Shown here in pieces: positions 46,493-56,144 of a DNA stretch of 64,000 bases; position 1 is the stretch's first letter, and every line of letters starts with the position of its first letter. A model generated the notes under the pieces. The model had not been told where the DNA came from. It made no database searches and saw only the letters and a program-made list of their open reading frames with translations. Origin of the DNA: G020354785 sp964521285 (lineage in GTDB: Bacteria; Bacteroidota; Bacteroidia; Bacteroidales; UBA10428); NCBI GenBank assembly GCA_964521285.1, contig CAZFQS010000005.1:1-64000 (forward strand). The letters run 5' to 3'. A program made the position numbers and the translations under genes.

Positions 46493-46900
46493 ATGGTACG
46501 ATTTATTATAATAAGCTTAATCAGCGGAATTCTCTTTGCAGTTCTTGACGGATTAATTAATGGAAATCCATTAGCTCTTAAACTTATGGAATGTTATAAA
46601 CCAATAGCAAAACCTTCAGTTAATATTTCTGTTGGAATAGCAATTGATATATTTTACGGATTTGTTATGTGCGGAATCTTCCTTCTGATTTATAACAGTC
46701 TCCCTTCTGAAAGTCCTTTAATCAAAGGGGTTATATATGGATTAATTATCTGGTTTTTCAGGGTAATTATGTCAGTGCTATCAATTTACATGACCCAGCA
46801 GGTCCCTACCAAAACATTAATTTATATCCTGTTAACCGGACTGGCTGAAATGCTGATTATTGGTATATTTTATGGATTAACTATTAAAATATTAAAATAA
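46493..46900 (+). CDS. Four-helix membrane protein of unknown function
   Basis: 135 residues. Four predicted membrane helices (about 3-23, 44-66, 77-95, 110-133) with a GLINGNPLALKLMECYKP segment between the first and second. Hydrophobic small proteins of this type occur in many Bacteroidota, but no function is known to me. Preceded by a 180-nt gap in which no clear promoter was found. Confidence 0.6.
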   Translation: MVRFIIISLISGILFAVLDGLINGNPLALKLMECYKPIAKPSVNISVGIAIDIFYGFVMCGIFLLIYNSLPSESPLIKGVIYGLIIWFFRVIMSVLSIYMTQQVPTKTLIYILLTGLAEMLIIGIFYGLTIKILK

Positions 46901-46943
46901 ATGTGCTATACCAGGTTTTCAATAACTTATTAAATATGTCTTT

Positions 46944-47435
46944 ATGAAAAATTTTAGTTTTAACTTATTATTGTGTATGGCTGTTATTTTAGTCCTTTCA
47001 ATATCATGCCAGCAGGAAAATAATACTTTTGACGTTGAAATAGAAAAATCACTTGTAGAAAAAGCAATCCATAATAGTATTGGCTGGGCAAAAAACAAAG
47101 ATATTGAATTGTTATACAGTGTAATAGCAAACGACACAAATTATATTGAGGTAGATCCCCGTGACAGAGTGGTTAAAGGATTTCAGGAATTCAAAAAGGC
47201 CGAGGAATTCTGGATGAGTCCTGATTTTAAAGCTGTCAGGTATGAAATAAAGGATTTGAAAATAAACTTCTCAAAATCAGGAGATGTTGCCTGGTTCTTC
47301 TGTATGCTTGATGATATTAATGAATGGAAAGGACAGCCTGCAAGTTGGGAAAATACAAGATGGACAGGGGTACTGGAAAAAAGAGATACCAGCTGGACTA
47401 TAGTACAGATGCACTTTTCATTTGCCAGCAACTAA
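46944..47435 (+). CDS. SnoaL-like (DUF4440-type) lipoprotein
   Basis: 163 residues. Lipobox SISC (Cys22) after the leader CMAVILVLS. The rest is an NTF2-like fold: IHNSIGWAKNKDIELLYSV, GFQEFKKAEEFW, DVAWFFCMLDDI, NTRWTGVLEKRDTSWTIVQMH. Such domains are often ligand-binding rather than catalytic. The next gene, a glycoside hydrolase, starts 6 nt later, so they are co-transcribed. Confidence 0.75.
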   Translation: MKNFSFNLLLCMAVILVLSISCQQENNTFDVEIEKSLVEKAIHNSIGWAKNKDIELLYSVIANDTNYIEVDPRDRVVKGFQEFKKAEEFWMSPDFKAVRYEIKDLKINFSKSGDVAWFFCMLDDINEWKGQPASWENTRWTGVLEKRDTSWTIVQMHFSFASN

Positions 47436-47441
47436 TATTAA

Positions 47442-48506
47442 ATGAAAAGAATTATGACATTACAGGGCATATTTATTGGAGTATTTATTATTACCACTGC
47501 AATAAAAGCAGAATCTCAGACATTTCGGGATCGTCTCCTGCCAACAAATAAAGAGTATGGATTTTATATGGAAGATTACTGGGTTTGGGGCAGTTCAGTA
47601 ATAAAAGGTGAAGATGGCAAATACCATATGTTTGCATCACGCTGGCCTAAAAAAATTAATTTTAACCACTGGCTTACCAATTCCGAAATTGTCCACTGTG
47701 TCTCAGAAAAGCCGAAAGGCCCTTATACATTCTCCGATGTTGCCCTTCCTCAAAGAGGTGAGGACTACTGGGATGGTAAAATGACTCATAATCCGGCAAT
47801 CAGAAAACATGGGGATACTTATCTTCTTTTCTATACAGGCACAACATATAAAGGAGATATGCCTGACCAGGAGCATCAGATAACACCTGAATCTCCAAAG
47901 AAATTAGATGCCCACCAGCATGAACGAATAGGTCTTGCTACTTCCAAATCCCCATATGGTCCCTGGGAGAGAAGAGACAAACCCATTTTAGATGTGATTC
48001 CTGATTCATGGGAACAATACCTGGTTAGTAATGCCGCACCTTATGTATTTGAAGATGGGCGGGTGATGCTTTATTATAAGGGAGTTGAAAAATTACGTAA
48101 ACACGCAATAAGCATTGCATTTGCCGATCACTGGGAAGGCCCTTACAGGCGAATTTCTGACAAACCGCTTGATGTGGGAGTGGGAGCAGAGGACCCTAAT
48201 ATCTGGTATGAGGATGGTAAGTTCCATGCATTAATGCTTGATCATGACCGAAAGTATTCAAACAAAGAAATTTACTACGCTACATCAGATGATGGCTTAA
48301 AATGGGAAGTTGAGCAGAATCCGGTAGCCATCTCCAAAAATATTTTATTTCAGGATGGTACAAGACGACTAATGAAAAGTACTGAACGCCCCTGGGTATT
48401 AGTTGAAGACGGCAGTGCGACCTTTGTATTCTTTGCCACAGGTGATGATATAGAAGGAAAGCGGCATACATGGAATATGTGCATTCCACTTAAAAAGATA
48501 GAATAA
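47442..48506 (+). CDS. GH43/GH117-like glycoside hydrolase
   Basis: 354 residues, secreted (signal peptide to about 26). Beta-propeller motifs: YHMFASRWPKK, GKMTHNPAIRKHGDTYLLFYTG, AEDPNIWYEDGKFHALM and RPWVLVEDGSATF. The layout matches the GH43/GH117-like clan of exo-acting hydrolases (arabinosidases, xylosidases, galactosidases). It differs from the G+C-rich GH43 at 8817. Substrate is not determined; the xylanase 2.5 kb upstream suggests a hemicellulose. Confidence 0.7.
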   Translation: MKRIMTLQGIFIGVFIITTAIKAESQTFRDRLLPTNKEYGFYMEDYWVWGSSVIKGEDGKYHMFASRWPKKINFNHWLTNSEIVHCVSEKPKGPYTFSDVALPQRGEDYWDGKMTHNPAIRKHGDTYLLFYTGTTYKGDMPDQEHQITPESPKKLDAHQHERIGLATSKSPYGPWERRDKPILDVIPDSWEQYLVSNAAPYVFEDGRVMLYYKGVEKLRKHAISIAFADHWEGPYRRISDKPLDVGVGAEDPNIWYEDGKFHALMLDHDRKYSNKEIYYATSDDGLKWEVEQNPVAISKNILFQDGTRRLMKSTERPWVLVEDGSATFVFFATGDDIEGKRHTWNMCIPLKKIE

Positions 48507-48550
48507 TTCTAAGGTATAAAACGGACTTTCAATTAAAAACAAATCGAAAT

Positions 48551-48954
48551 ATGAAAAAATTAATAACTGGCATTTATTCCTGCTGACTATTATTTTAGGT
48601 TTAACAATATTTGGTAAATCTACCGCGCAAAGGCAGAACTATTATGAACAGGAACGGATCATTGAATTTCCTGATATACCCGGGTATAAGACATTAAAGT
48701 GTGATTTTCATCAGCATACAGTATTTTCAGATGGACATGTCTGGCCAACGATTCGTATTGAGGAAGCATTAAAGGACGGACTTGATGCCATTGCTATAAC
48801 AGACCATCTGGAATACCAGCCCTATAAAAAGGACATTCCTCATCCCGATCGAAACCGAAGCTATCAGATTGCACTTGAAGCGGCTGAAGGTAAGGATATT
48901 GTTGTTATAAACGGAGTCGAAATAACTCTTAAAATAAATGTTGACTGGGATTAA
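48551..48954 (+). pseudogene. PHP-domain phosphoesterase, frameshifted and truncated
   Basis: After a frameshift at residue 3, the frame encodes a leader (NNWHLFLLTIILGLTIFG) and then LKCDFHQHTVFSDGHVWP and AIAITDHLEYQP, the first metal-binding HxH and D-H motifs of the PHP family. ATG 48551 is followed by only six A residues; a seventh would restore one continuous frame. The protein also ends abruptly after GVEIT, about a third of the normal length, with a short unrelated tail. Probably inactive. Confidence 0.8.
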
Positions 48955-48969
48955 ATTGATAAGAGATAA

Positions 48970-49644
48970 ATGAAAATAAAAGCTATTATTACAGGTTCAA
49001 CAGGTATGGTTGGTAAGGGCGTTTTGCTGGAATGCCTTGAAAGTCCGTATGTAGAATCAGTACTGGTAATTAACAGGCATAGCATTGGTATGAAACATCA
49101 AAAACTGAAGGAGATTATTCATACTGATTTCTTCGACCTGTCTGCCATCAAAGAACATCTGACCGGATATAACACTTGCTTTTTTTGTCTTGGTGTTTCT
49201 GCTGCCGGACTTTCTGAAGAAGAATATCATCGCATAACATATGATCTGACATTGAATTTTGCTCAAACCATACTTAATCTTAATCCGCAATTAACTTTTT
49301 GCTATGTATCAGGAGCAGGAACTGACAGCAGGGAAAAAAGCAGAATGATGTGGGCAAGAGTAAAGGGCAAGACGGAGAACACTTTACTGACTCTTCCTTT
49401 TAAGGCTGCCTATATGTTAAGACCGGCCTTTATTCAGCCAATGAAGGGTATTAGATCCAAAACCAGGATTTATAATGTCTTTTACAGCATAGTTAAACCT
49501 TTTTATCCAGTATTGAAGTCTTTTACAAAAATTGTTACAAATACTGAAAAGCTCGGGAAAGCTATGATTAACGCAGTCATAATGAATTATGACAAAAAAA
49601 TTTTGGATAATGCTGATATAAACAACATTTGTTTATATAAATAA
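48970..49644 (+). CDS. NAD(P)-binding Rossmann oxidoreductase/epimerase-like
   Basis: 224 residues, cytoplasmic. Nucleotide-binding GSTGMVGKGVL at 9-19, then FFCLGVSAAG, FCYVSGAGTD and AYMLRPAFIQPMKG. The layout resembles the atypical short-chain NAD(P)-binding proteins of the HTATIP2/NmrA kind. Activity unknown. Starts 15 nt after the broken PHP gene. Confidence 0.7.
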   Translation: MKIKAIITGSTGMVGKGVLLECLESPYVESVLVINRHSIGMKHQKLKEIIHTDFFDLSAIKEHLTGYNTCFFCLGVSAAGLSEEEYHRITYDLTLNFAQTILNLNPQLTFCYVSGAGTDSREKSRMMWARVKGKTENTLLTLPFKAAYMLRPAFIQPMKGIRSKTRIYNVFYSIVKPFYPVLKSFTKIVTNTEKLGKAMINAVIMNYDKKILDNADINNICLYK

Positions 49645-49679
49645 TATATTTGTAACATAATCATTATTCAGGAACAAAA

Positions 49680-51206
49680 ATGAATTCTGCATCAAACAAT
49701 ATTAAGGGATTTAATGTCATATTGCTACTGTTAAGGACAGCGATCGGCTGGCATTTTCTGTATGAAGGTGTAGCAAAACTTTACTCCCCTTTGTGGACAT
49801 CCTATGACTATTTATCAGTATCAAAATGGATATTTTCCGATTTTTTCCAGTGGATGGCATCAACACCCCAGTTGTTGAAAATAGTTGATTTATTAAATAT
49901 CTGGGGCCTAATACTAATTGGATTAGCATTGTTTTTAGGAATTTTCACCAGGCTATCCAGTATTTTGGGTATCATTCTCCTGTCTCTCTATTATCTGGCA
50001 AATCCTCCGTTTGTTGGAATGGATTTTGGAGTTCCTGTCGAAGGCCATTACCTGATTGTTAACAAGGTTCTGATAGAGCTGGCAGCATTATGTATTTTTT
50101 TAATGATTCCTCCAAGATCTCTACCCGGTTTTGAGAGACTTGTAAGCCTTATAATAAATCATTTTCAAAAGTCCGTGCAAAAAAAGGGTGTGGTCCCTGA
50201 ACTGTCAAAACAAAGCGGCACTTCATTGAATAGGCGTGAGCTTTTGAAAAATCTGGCTGTAGTGCCATTTTTCGGAACATTTATTATAGCAACTATAAGG
50301 AAAAAACGCTGGATTAGTTATGAAGAAAAGTTTTTAAAAGAGACAGATGCAATTACAAGTGCTACTATTAAGACCTTTGATTTTACAAGTCTGAAAGACC
50401 TTAAAATGAAAATACCTCATGCACAGATTGCAGGCCAGGATTTTAGCCGTGTTATTTTAGGTGGTAATTTAATTGGGGGGTGGGCTCATGCAAGAGATTT
50501 AATTTATGTATCAAAACTGGTTAAGGCATATTTTCATGATGAAAAAGTATTTGCTACCTTTTTGTTGGCTGAAAAATGCGGGATCAATACTTTTTTAACA
50601 AATCCCATATTATGCCGGGTTATTAATGAATACTGGAGAAGAGACATTGGAAAAATTAAATTTATTTCAGATTGCGGAGGTGAGAATCTTACTGACGGGG
50701 TTTTGATGTCTGTTGATAACGGGGCTACCGCATGTTATGTTCATGGTGGAATAGCAGATAGCCTGGTTCAGGAAGGTAAGGTTGAAGAGATTGGGAAAGC
50801 CCTGGAACTAATACGCAAAAACGGATTGCCTGCAGGAATAGGGGGTCATAAACTGGAAACAATAAAAGCATGTGTTGACTTTGGATTGAAACCTGACTTC
50901 TGGATGAAGACTCTCCACCACACAAATTACTGGTCTGCCAACAAGGAAAATCAACATGATAATATATGGTGCACAGATCCTGAAGAAACAAAGGAATACA
51001 TGAAAACGATAAAACAGCCATGGATTGCTTTTAAGATATTGGCAGCAGGTGCTATTCATCCGGATGTAGGGTTTCGTTATGCTTTTGAGAATGGTGCAGA
51101 TTTTATTTGTGTTGGTATGTATGATTTTCAGATTGTCGATGATGTTAATATAGCTGCAGATGTTCTCAATTCGGATCTAAAAAGGGAAAGGCCATGGATG
51201 GCTTAA
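49680..51206 (+). CDS. DoxX membrane domain fused to TIM-barrel-like domain
   Basis: 508 residues. The N-terminal ~150 residues are a four-helix DoxX domain (LRTAIGWHFLYEGVAKL, FTRLSSILGIILLSLYYLANPP). A basic linker with a Tat-like RRELLKNL and a hydrophobic segment at about 185-205 follow. The C-terminal ~280 residues resemble a TIM-barrel aldolase/aldo-keto reductase-like domain (SRVILGGNLIGGWAHARDL, AEKCGINTF, FISDCGGENLTDG, CVGMYDFQI). DoxX proteins usually act alone or with oxidoreductases at the membrane, so the fusion suggests a membrane-tethered redox or lyase enzyme. No catalytic residue is assigned. Confidence 0.7.
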   Translation: MNSASNNIKGFNVILLLLRTAIGWHFLYEGVAKLYSPLWTSYDYLSVSKWIFSDFFQWMASTPQLLKIVDLLNIWGLILIGLALFLGIFTRLSSILGIILLSLYYLANPPFVGMDFGVPVEGHYLIVNKVLIELAALCIFLMIPPRSLPGFERLVSLIINHFQKSVQKKGVVPELSKQSGTSLNRRELLKNLAVVPFFGTFIIATIRKKRWISYEEKFLKETDAITSATIKTFDFTSLKDLKMKIPHAQIAGQDFSRVILGGNLIGGWAHARDLIYVSKLVKAYFHDEKVFATFLLAEKCGINTFLTNPILCRVINEYWRRDIGKIKFISDCGGENLTDGVLMSVDNGATACYVHGGIADSLVQEGKVEEIGKALELIRKNGLPAGIGGHKLETIKACVDFGLKPDFWMKTLHHTNYWSANKENQHDNIWCTDPEETKEYMKTIKQPWIAFKILAAGAIHPDVGFRYAFENGADFICVGMYDFQIVDDVNIAADVLNSDLKRERPWMA

Positions 51207-51243
51207 ACAAAACGAATATTTAATAATCTTCAAATTATACACG

Positions 51244-51840
51244 ATGAAACGAATAACTTTACTAGTTCTGTTTATTTTGATTTATAATCAAATTACAATT
51301 TTATCGCAGGATAAAAAACCGGAAGATGTCGAACCTGCAAAACCTGCATTAGTAATCATTGATATTCAAAATCAGTATTTAACCTGGATTCCGGAACAGG
51401 ATAAAGGAATAGCTATGTATTATATTAATGCCTATATTTCACTGTTCAGGAGTAAGGGCATGCCTGTTATACGTGTTTATCATACTGATCCTGAATATGG
51501 CCCTTCCCCTGAGTCAGAAGAATTTCAATATCCTGACGATATAAAAATAAAACCTGATGATCCAATGGTTATTAAAAACTATGCCAGCAGTTTTAAAAAG
51601 ACGGAACTGGATAAAATACTGAAAGAGAATAATTGTAATACTCTGTTTCTTTGTGGCCTGAGCGCTGTAGGATGTGTAATTTCTACCCATTTTGCGGCAA
51701 AAGACCTGGATTATAAGGTTTTTATGCTAAAAGATGCAATAATGAGTCATAATTCCACATATACAGATAATATCGAAACAATGTTCGGTGCTGTGGATTA
51801 TGAGGCAGTCAGTTTTATGCTAGAGCAAGCCGGGAAATAA
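51244..51840 (+). CDS. Isochorismatase-like cysteine hydrolase, secreted
   Basis: 198 residues with signal peptide (LVLFILIYNQITILSQ). Catalytic triad of the family: D40 in VIIDIQNQY, K111 in VIKNYASSF and C144 in LSAVGCVISTHF. Family members hydrolyse amides or vinyl ethers (nicotinamidase, N-carbamoylsarcosine amidase). Export to the periplasm is unusual for the family. Ends 5 nt before the convergent GarR-like gene. Confidence 0.8.
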   Translation: MKRITLLVLFILIYNQITILSQDKKPEDVEPAKPALVIIDIQNQYLTWIPEQDKGIAMYYINAYISLFRSKGMPVIRVYHTDPEYGPSPESEEFQYPDDIKIKPDDPMVIKNYASSFKKTELDKILKENNCNTLFLCGLSAVGCVISTHFAAKDLDYKVFMLKDAIMSHNSTYTDNIETMFGAVDYEAVSFMLEQAGK

Positions 51841-51845
51841 TACAA

Positions 51846-52736
51846 CTATTTTTTTCTTACTTCCACTTTTGCCAGTTTCTCATAAAACTGTATAATACCG
51901 CCATGATCGTCTTTGGCTTTTCCATCAGCCTTTAATGATTTCATTATTTCCATAACCAGGCTTGAAAGAAAAACCGGGACACCCATTTCCCTGGCTGTAT
52001 CCAGAGCATTCATCATGTCCTTTATATGAAGTTCGATTCGGAAGCCCGGTTTAAAATTGCCATCAAGTACCATCGGCATTTTTGCATCCAGTACTGTACT
52101 GCCTGCAAGTCCGCCCCGTATCGCCTTGTATACTTTTTCCGGATCAACACCAGCACTTGTTGCCAGAACCATAGCTTCTCCCATTGCTGCTATATTTAAA
52201 GCCACGATAATCTGATTAGCAAGCTTGGTAATATTGCCACTGCCAATTTCGCCTACCCTGGTTACAGATGCTCCCATAACATTAAGAATATCTTTAGCCA
52301 TATCAAAGGTCTCCTGAGGTCCTCCCACCATAATTGCCAAAGTACCGTCTATTGCTTTGGGTTCGCCTCCACTTACAGGAGCGTCCAGCATGGCAACACC
52401 TTTCTGCAGCAACTTCTCCGACAATTCCTTTGATGTTAATGGAGTGATTGAGCTCATATCTATTAAAACAGTGCCGGACTTTACACCGTAAATAACACCT
52501 TTCTCACCGAGAACTACATCTTTAACTTCCGGTGAGTTGGGCAGCATGGTAATTATGACTTCACTTTGAGAAGCCACCTCCTGTGATGACTTACCTTCCT
52601 TAGCTCCGGCTTTAATAAGTTCTTTTACAGGCTCTGCATTAATATCGTATACTATTAACTGATAGCCTGCTTTAAGCAAGTTCTTTGCCATGGGGTTACC
52701 CATGATACCAAGACCGATAAAACCTATATTTTTCAT
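51846..52736 (-). CDS. 2-hydroxy-3-oxopropionate reductase-like (beta-hydroxyacid dehydrogenase)
   Basis: 296 residues. N-terminal NAD(P) site GFIGLGIMGNPMAKNL, substrate loop DAPVSGGEPKA (122-124) and catalytic K171 in GNITKLANQ. This is the tartronate semialdehyde reductase/3-hydroxyisobutyrate dehydrogenase family. The operon context favours reduction of tartronate semialdehyde, or a similar aldehyde acid, to glycerate. Last gene of the five-gene minus-strand operon. Confidence 0.85.
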   Translation of the reverse strand: MKNIGFIGLGIMGNPMAKNLLKAGYQLIVYDINAEPVKELIKAGAKEGKSSQEVASQSEVIITMLPNSPEVKDVVLGEKGVIYGVKSGTVLIDMSSITPLTSKELSEKLLQKGVAMLDAPVSGGEPKAIDGTLAIMVGGPQETFDMAKDILNVMGASVTRVGEIGSGNITKLANQIIVALNIAAMGEAMVLATSAGVDPEKVYKAIRGGLAGSTVLDAKMPMVLDGNFKPGFRIELHIKDMMNALDTAREMGVPVFLSSLVMEIMKSLKADGKAKDDHGGIIQFYEKLAKVEVRKK

Positions 52737-52763
52737 TTTTTATCTCATTTTATTATTTATACT

Positions 52764-53810
52764 CTAAATTGGTTTAAGAAGGACTTTGACCGCTTCTTTT
52801 GTTTCAACCAGCTCAAATGCTTTTTCAAATTGATCTATGCTGAGCTCATGAGTGATGAGCTTCCCCAGATCAATCATGTCTTTGCTCATCAATGTCAGGC
52901 ATTTTTCCCAAACATCCCAGGTATGGCTAAAATGTCCTTTTAAAGTCACAGCTTTGGCAACTATGGGATCAAGACTAAAATTTACAGGTTTAGTGCCCCA
53001 CCCGATTTTTGTAATCTGTCCGGCAGGCCGGACACCGTGCATGGATAGTTTTAATGTCTCTGAGCTGCCTGCAGTATCGACTATTAAATCTGCACCATAA
53101 CCATCACCTGATGCCATTATTATTTTTAACGGATCGTCCTTTGTGCTGTTAATTGTGGTTGTTGCACCAAAATCTTTTGCCAGTTCAAGCCGTTTATCAT
53201 CTCCTTCAGTTCCGATAACAACAATTTCGCCGGCTCCGGAAAGTTGTGCTACTTTAGCACACAGAAGTCCGATTGACCCGGGTCCTATTACTACAACCGT
53301 ATCGCCGGGATTAATTTTACTATTGGAGACCAGTGCCTTATATGCCACGCAAAATGGCTCGGTAATTGAGGCTTCTCTTAAGGAAACATTGGCCGGAACA
53401 TGATGCAGGATTCTTTCAGGTACTTTTACAAATTTTGTAAATGCCCCGTCAACATGAAAACCATAACCTTTTCTATCCCTGCAAAGATTGTAGTTATTTT
53501 GCCTGCAAAGAGCACATTTCCCGCAGAATTCAGCATGTGTTTCTGCTGTTACATTGTTACCAACTGAAAATCCTGTTACTTCATTGCCTGTCTCTACAAT
53601 TTTCCCGGCAAATTCATGCCCCAGAATAAACGGACGTTCAAACTTAAATGCCGAGATATTCTTATGCATATGAGGATCGGTACCACATACTCCTATGTAT
53701 GCTACTTCAACGAGAACATCTGTTTTTCCGATTTCCGGTACCGGAACTTCCCGAACTTCTGTAGCGCATGGAGCATCAGCATACTTTACTACAGCTTTCA
53801 TTTTCTTCAT
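52764..53810 (-). CDS. Zinc-dependent medium-chain alcohol dehydrogenase
   Basis: 348 residues. Catalytic zinc ligands C42, H65, E66; structural zinc C96, C99, C102, C110; NAD-binding GPGSIGLLCAKVA. The closest known types are L-iditol/threonine dehydrogenases and L-idonate 5-dehydrogenase. With a GntP permease it resembles an idonate-like arrangement: oxidation of an aldonate near its non-acid end to a keto-acid. Ends 27 nt before the next operon gene. Confidence 0.85.
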   Translation of the reverse strand: MKKMKAVVKYADAPCATEVREVPVPEIGKTDVLVEVAYIGVCGTDPHMHKNISAFKFERPFILGHEFAGKIVETGNEVTGFSVGNNVTAETHAEFCGKCALCRQNNYNLCRDRKGYGFHVDGAFTKFVKVPERILHHVPANVSLREASITEPFCVAYKALVSNSKINPGDTVVVIGPGSIGLLCAKVAQLSGAGEIVVIGTEGDDKRLELAKDFGATTTINSTKDDPLKIIMASGDGYGADLIVDTAGSSETLKLSMHGVRPAGQITKIGWGTKPVNFSLDPIVAKAVTLKGHFSHTWDVWEKCLTLMSKDMIDLGKLITHELSIDQFEKAFELVETKEAVKVLLKPI

Positions 53811-53832
53811 TGCTTATTTCATTTATTGATAA

Positions 53833-55170
53833 TTAGATTAAAAACAAACTTAAAATCCAGATTATTAATGCAGCACTTAATCCTAAAATTAAAGAACCCA
53901 GGCTGTGAAGTTTATAGCCGGTTTTAACATCCATCCGTGACATTTGCGTTACCACCCAGAAATAACTGTCATTTACATGTGATGCTACCATGGCTCCGGC
54001 TCCTATAGATACTACCATTAACGCTTTGGCAATTTCAGAAGTAAATCCCAGGGATGCTAAGAGCGGAGATAAAATACATGCAGTAGTTATCATTGCCACG
54101 GTAGATGATCCCTGGGCAGTTTTGATAGTGGCAGCAATGATGAATGGCAGCCATATTCCAAGTTTTGCATCTGCCAGTGCATTTCCCAGGGTATCTGCCA
54201 GCGAAGAATTTTGCAAAACCTTTCCAAAGGCACCACCTGCTCCTGTTATTATTATAATTATAGCAGCATTACGTAATCCTTTTCCTACCCATCCGGAGTC
54301 GGCTAACATACTTTTTTGCAATTTTTGTGGCAGTCGAAAAGCCAGGAGCAGACCTATGAGGAGTGCAATAATTGGTTCACCAATAAAACCAACGATAGTT
54401 TTTACAGCACCTTCGCCCATAGGATTTGTCGGAAACTCTGAAACAGACCTAAGCACAATCAGTATTATTGGCACCAGTATGGGGCCCATTGCATTTATAG
54501 CAGACGGTGCTTCTTTCATTTTTAATGCAATTTCTTTATCTGAAATCTCCGGGTTTGGATCTATTTGTACTTTTGCAGCAAATTTGGCAGCGAACAGCCA
54601 GCTATTAAACAGTGCAAACAGGCTGACAGGTATTCCCAGCAAAATCACCAGTCCGATATCTGCTCCAAGTATGCCTGCAGTTGCAATCGGACCGGGAGTA
54701 GGAGGGATAAGGCAATGAGTAACCATAAGTCCCAAACTCAAGGCAATAGCAGGACCAGCCAGAGAAATATTTGCCCGCTTTGAGAGTGCCTTGTTTAGAG
54801 GTGAAAGAATGACAAATCCGGAGTCTGCAAACACAGGAATTGAAACAAAATAACCTATAATGGACATTGCCAGGGGAACCCGTTTTTCACCAATGAGTTT
54901 TAATATTCTGTCTGCCAGGGTAAAGGCTCCCCCTGAAAATTCAAGAAAAGTTCCGATAATTGTCCCTGCAATAATAACTATACCTATATAGCCTATGGTA
55001 TCTCCAAATCCTTCATTTATTGACTGTACAATCTTTGATAGCGGCATACCTGTAAACAGTCCGAAACCCAGGCAGGCAAATAACAGGGCAAGGAACGGGT
55101 GTAATTTAAACTTAGTTGATGAAGCAATTATAAAGAGAATACATAATAAAAGAATAATGATTACCAGCAT
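53833..55170 (-). CDS. GntP-family gluconate-type H+ symporter
   Basis: 445 residues, 12-14 membrane helices. HPFLALLFACLGFGLFTGMP and FADSGFVILSPLNKAL, then GLMVTHCLIPPTPGPIATAGI are diagnostic of the GntP family of sugar-acid permeases. It imports the substrate of this operon (gluconate, idonate or another aldonate). 22 nt from the dehydrogenase gene. Confidence 0.9.
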   Translation of the reverse strand: MLVIIILLLCILFIIASSTKFKLHPFLALLFACLGFGLFTGMPLSKIVQSINEGFGDTIGYIGIVIIAGTIIGTFLEFSGGAFTLADRILKLIGEKRVPLAMSIIGYFVSIPVFADSGFVILSPLNKALSKRANISLAGPAIALSLGLMVTHCLIPPTPGPIATAGILGADIGLVILLGIPVSLFALFNSWLFAAKFAAKVQIDPNPEISDKEIALKMKEAPSAINAMGPILVPIILIVLRSVSEFPTNPMGEGAVKTIVGFIGEPIIALLIGLLLAFRLPQKLQKSMLADSGWVGKGLRNAAIIIIITGAGGAFGKVLQNSSLADTLGNALADAKLGIWLPFIIAATIKTAQGSSTVAMITTACILSPLLASLGFTSEIAKALMVVSIGAGAMVASHVNDSYFWVVTQMSRMDVKTGYKLHSLGSLILGLSAALIIWILSLFLI

Positions 55171-55199
55171 TGGGGGTTTCCTCTATATAAAGTTAAATG

Positions 55200-56129
55200 T
55201 TACCTGAATAATTTTTTTACAGACCTGATAATATTGTCTTCTGTTAATCCGTAGGCTTCAAGAAGCTCATCATAATTATGAGCCGATGTGCCAAACTGGT
55301 CCTCTATACCTATAGTCTCTACTGGCACACCACTACCGCGTAATATGTAGGTAATCAGATCTGCCAGCCCTCCTATTAAAGAATGTTCTTCTGCAGTTAT
55401 TATGCCTTTGGTATCAGAAGCGAATTGTTTGATTTCATCTTCATTGACCGGTTTAAATGAACTTACATTTACTACTCTTACCGAGATTCCTTCTTTTTTC
55501 ATTTTTTCTGCTGCAATTAAAGCTTTTGAGACCATTATACCATTTGCAAAAATCACTAAGTCTTTACCATCTCTTATTAAATACGCTTTACCTATTTCAA
55601 AATCCTGATCTTCAGGAAACAGGTCAGGTTGATCATGACGGTTCAGGCGCATGTAAACCGGACCTTTATATTCGGCGATTTTTCTGGTCATTTTTCGTGT
55701 TTCAATACCGTCAACCGGCGCCAATACTGTCATATTAGGTATGGCTCTCATAATGGCGATATCTTCAACTGACTGATGCGTGGCGCCGTCACCAAAATCC
55801 GACAATCCTGCACTTGACCCGATAATTTTTACATTTAGCTTTGGAATGCCTATGCCCTGCCGTATTTGATCGAATGCCCGTCCGGATGCAAATACAGCAA
55901 AGGAATTTGTGAAGGCTATTTTCCCTGTCAGTGAAAGGCCTCCTGCAAAGGAGGTCATGTTTGCCTCTCCAATGCCCATTTCGAAAAATCTTTCAGGGAA
56001 TTCCTGTTCAAACAGGCAGGTCATTGTTGATTTGCTCAGGTCAGCTTCAAGGACAACTATATTTTTATTCTCCCTGCCTAATTCGAGTAATGTTTCACCA
56101 TAAACCTGCCTTGGATTTTGCATATTCAT
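55200..56129 (-). CDS. Transketolase C-terminal subunit (split)
   Basis: 309 residues covering the middle (pyrimidine-binding) and C-terminal domains. FEMGIGEANMTSFAGGL holds the conserved Glu that activates ThDP, and AEEHSLIGGLADLI is typical of the third domain. It pairs with the gene 15 nt upstream in transcription order. Dedicated split transketolases in catabolic operons usually act on non-standard donors. Confidence 0.9.
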   Translation of the reverse strand: MNMQNPRQVYGETLLELGRENKNIVVLEADLSKSTMTCLFEQEFPERFFEMGIGEANMTSFAGGLSLTGKIAFTNSFAVFASGRAFDQIRQGIGIPKLNVKIIGSSAGLSDFGDGATHQSVEDIAIMRAIPNMTVLAPVDGIETRKMTRKIAEYKGPVYMRLNRHDQPDLFPEDQDFEIGKAYLIRDGKDLVIFANGIMVSKALIAAEKMKKEGISVRVVNVSSFKPVNEDEIKQFASDTKGIITAEEHSLIGGLADLITYILRGSGVPVETIGIEDQFGTSAHNYDELLEAYGLTEDNIIRSVKKLFR

Positions 56130-56144
56130 ATATAATCTTTTTAG

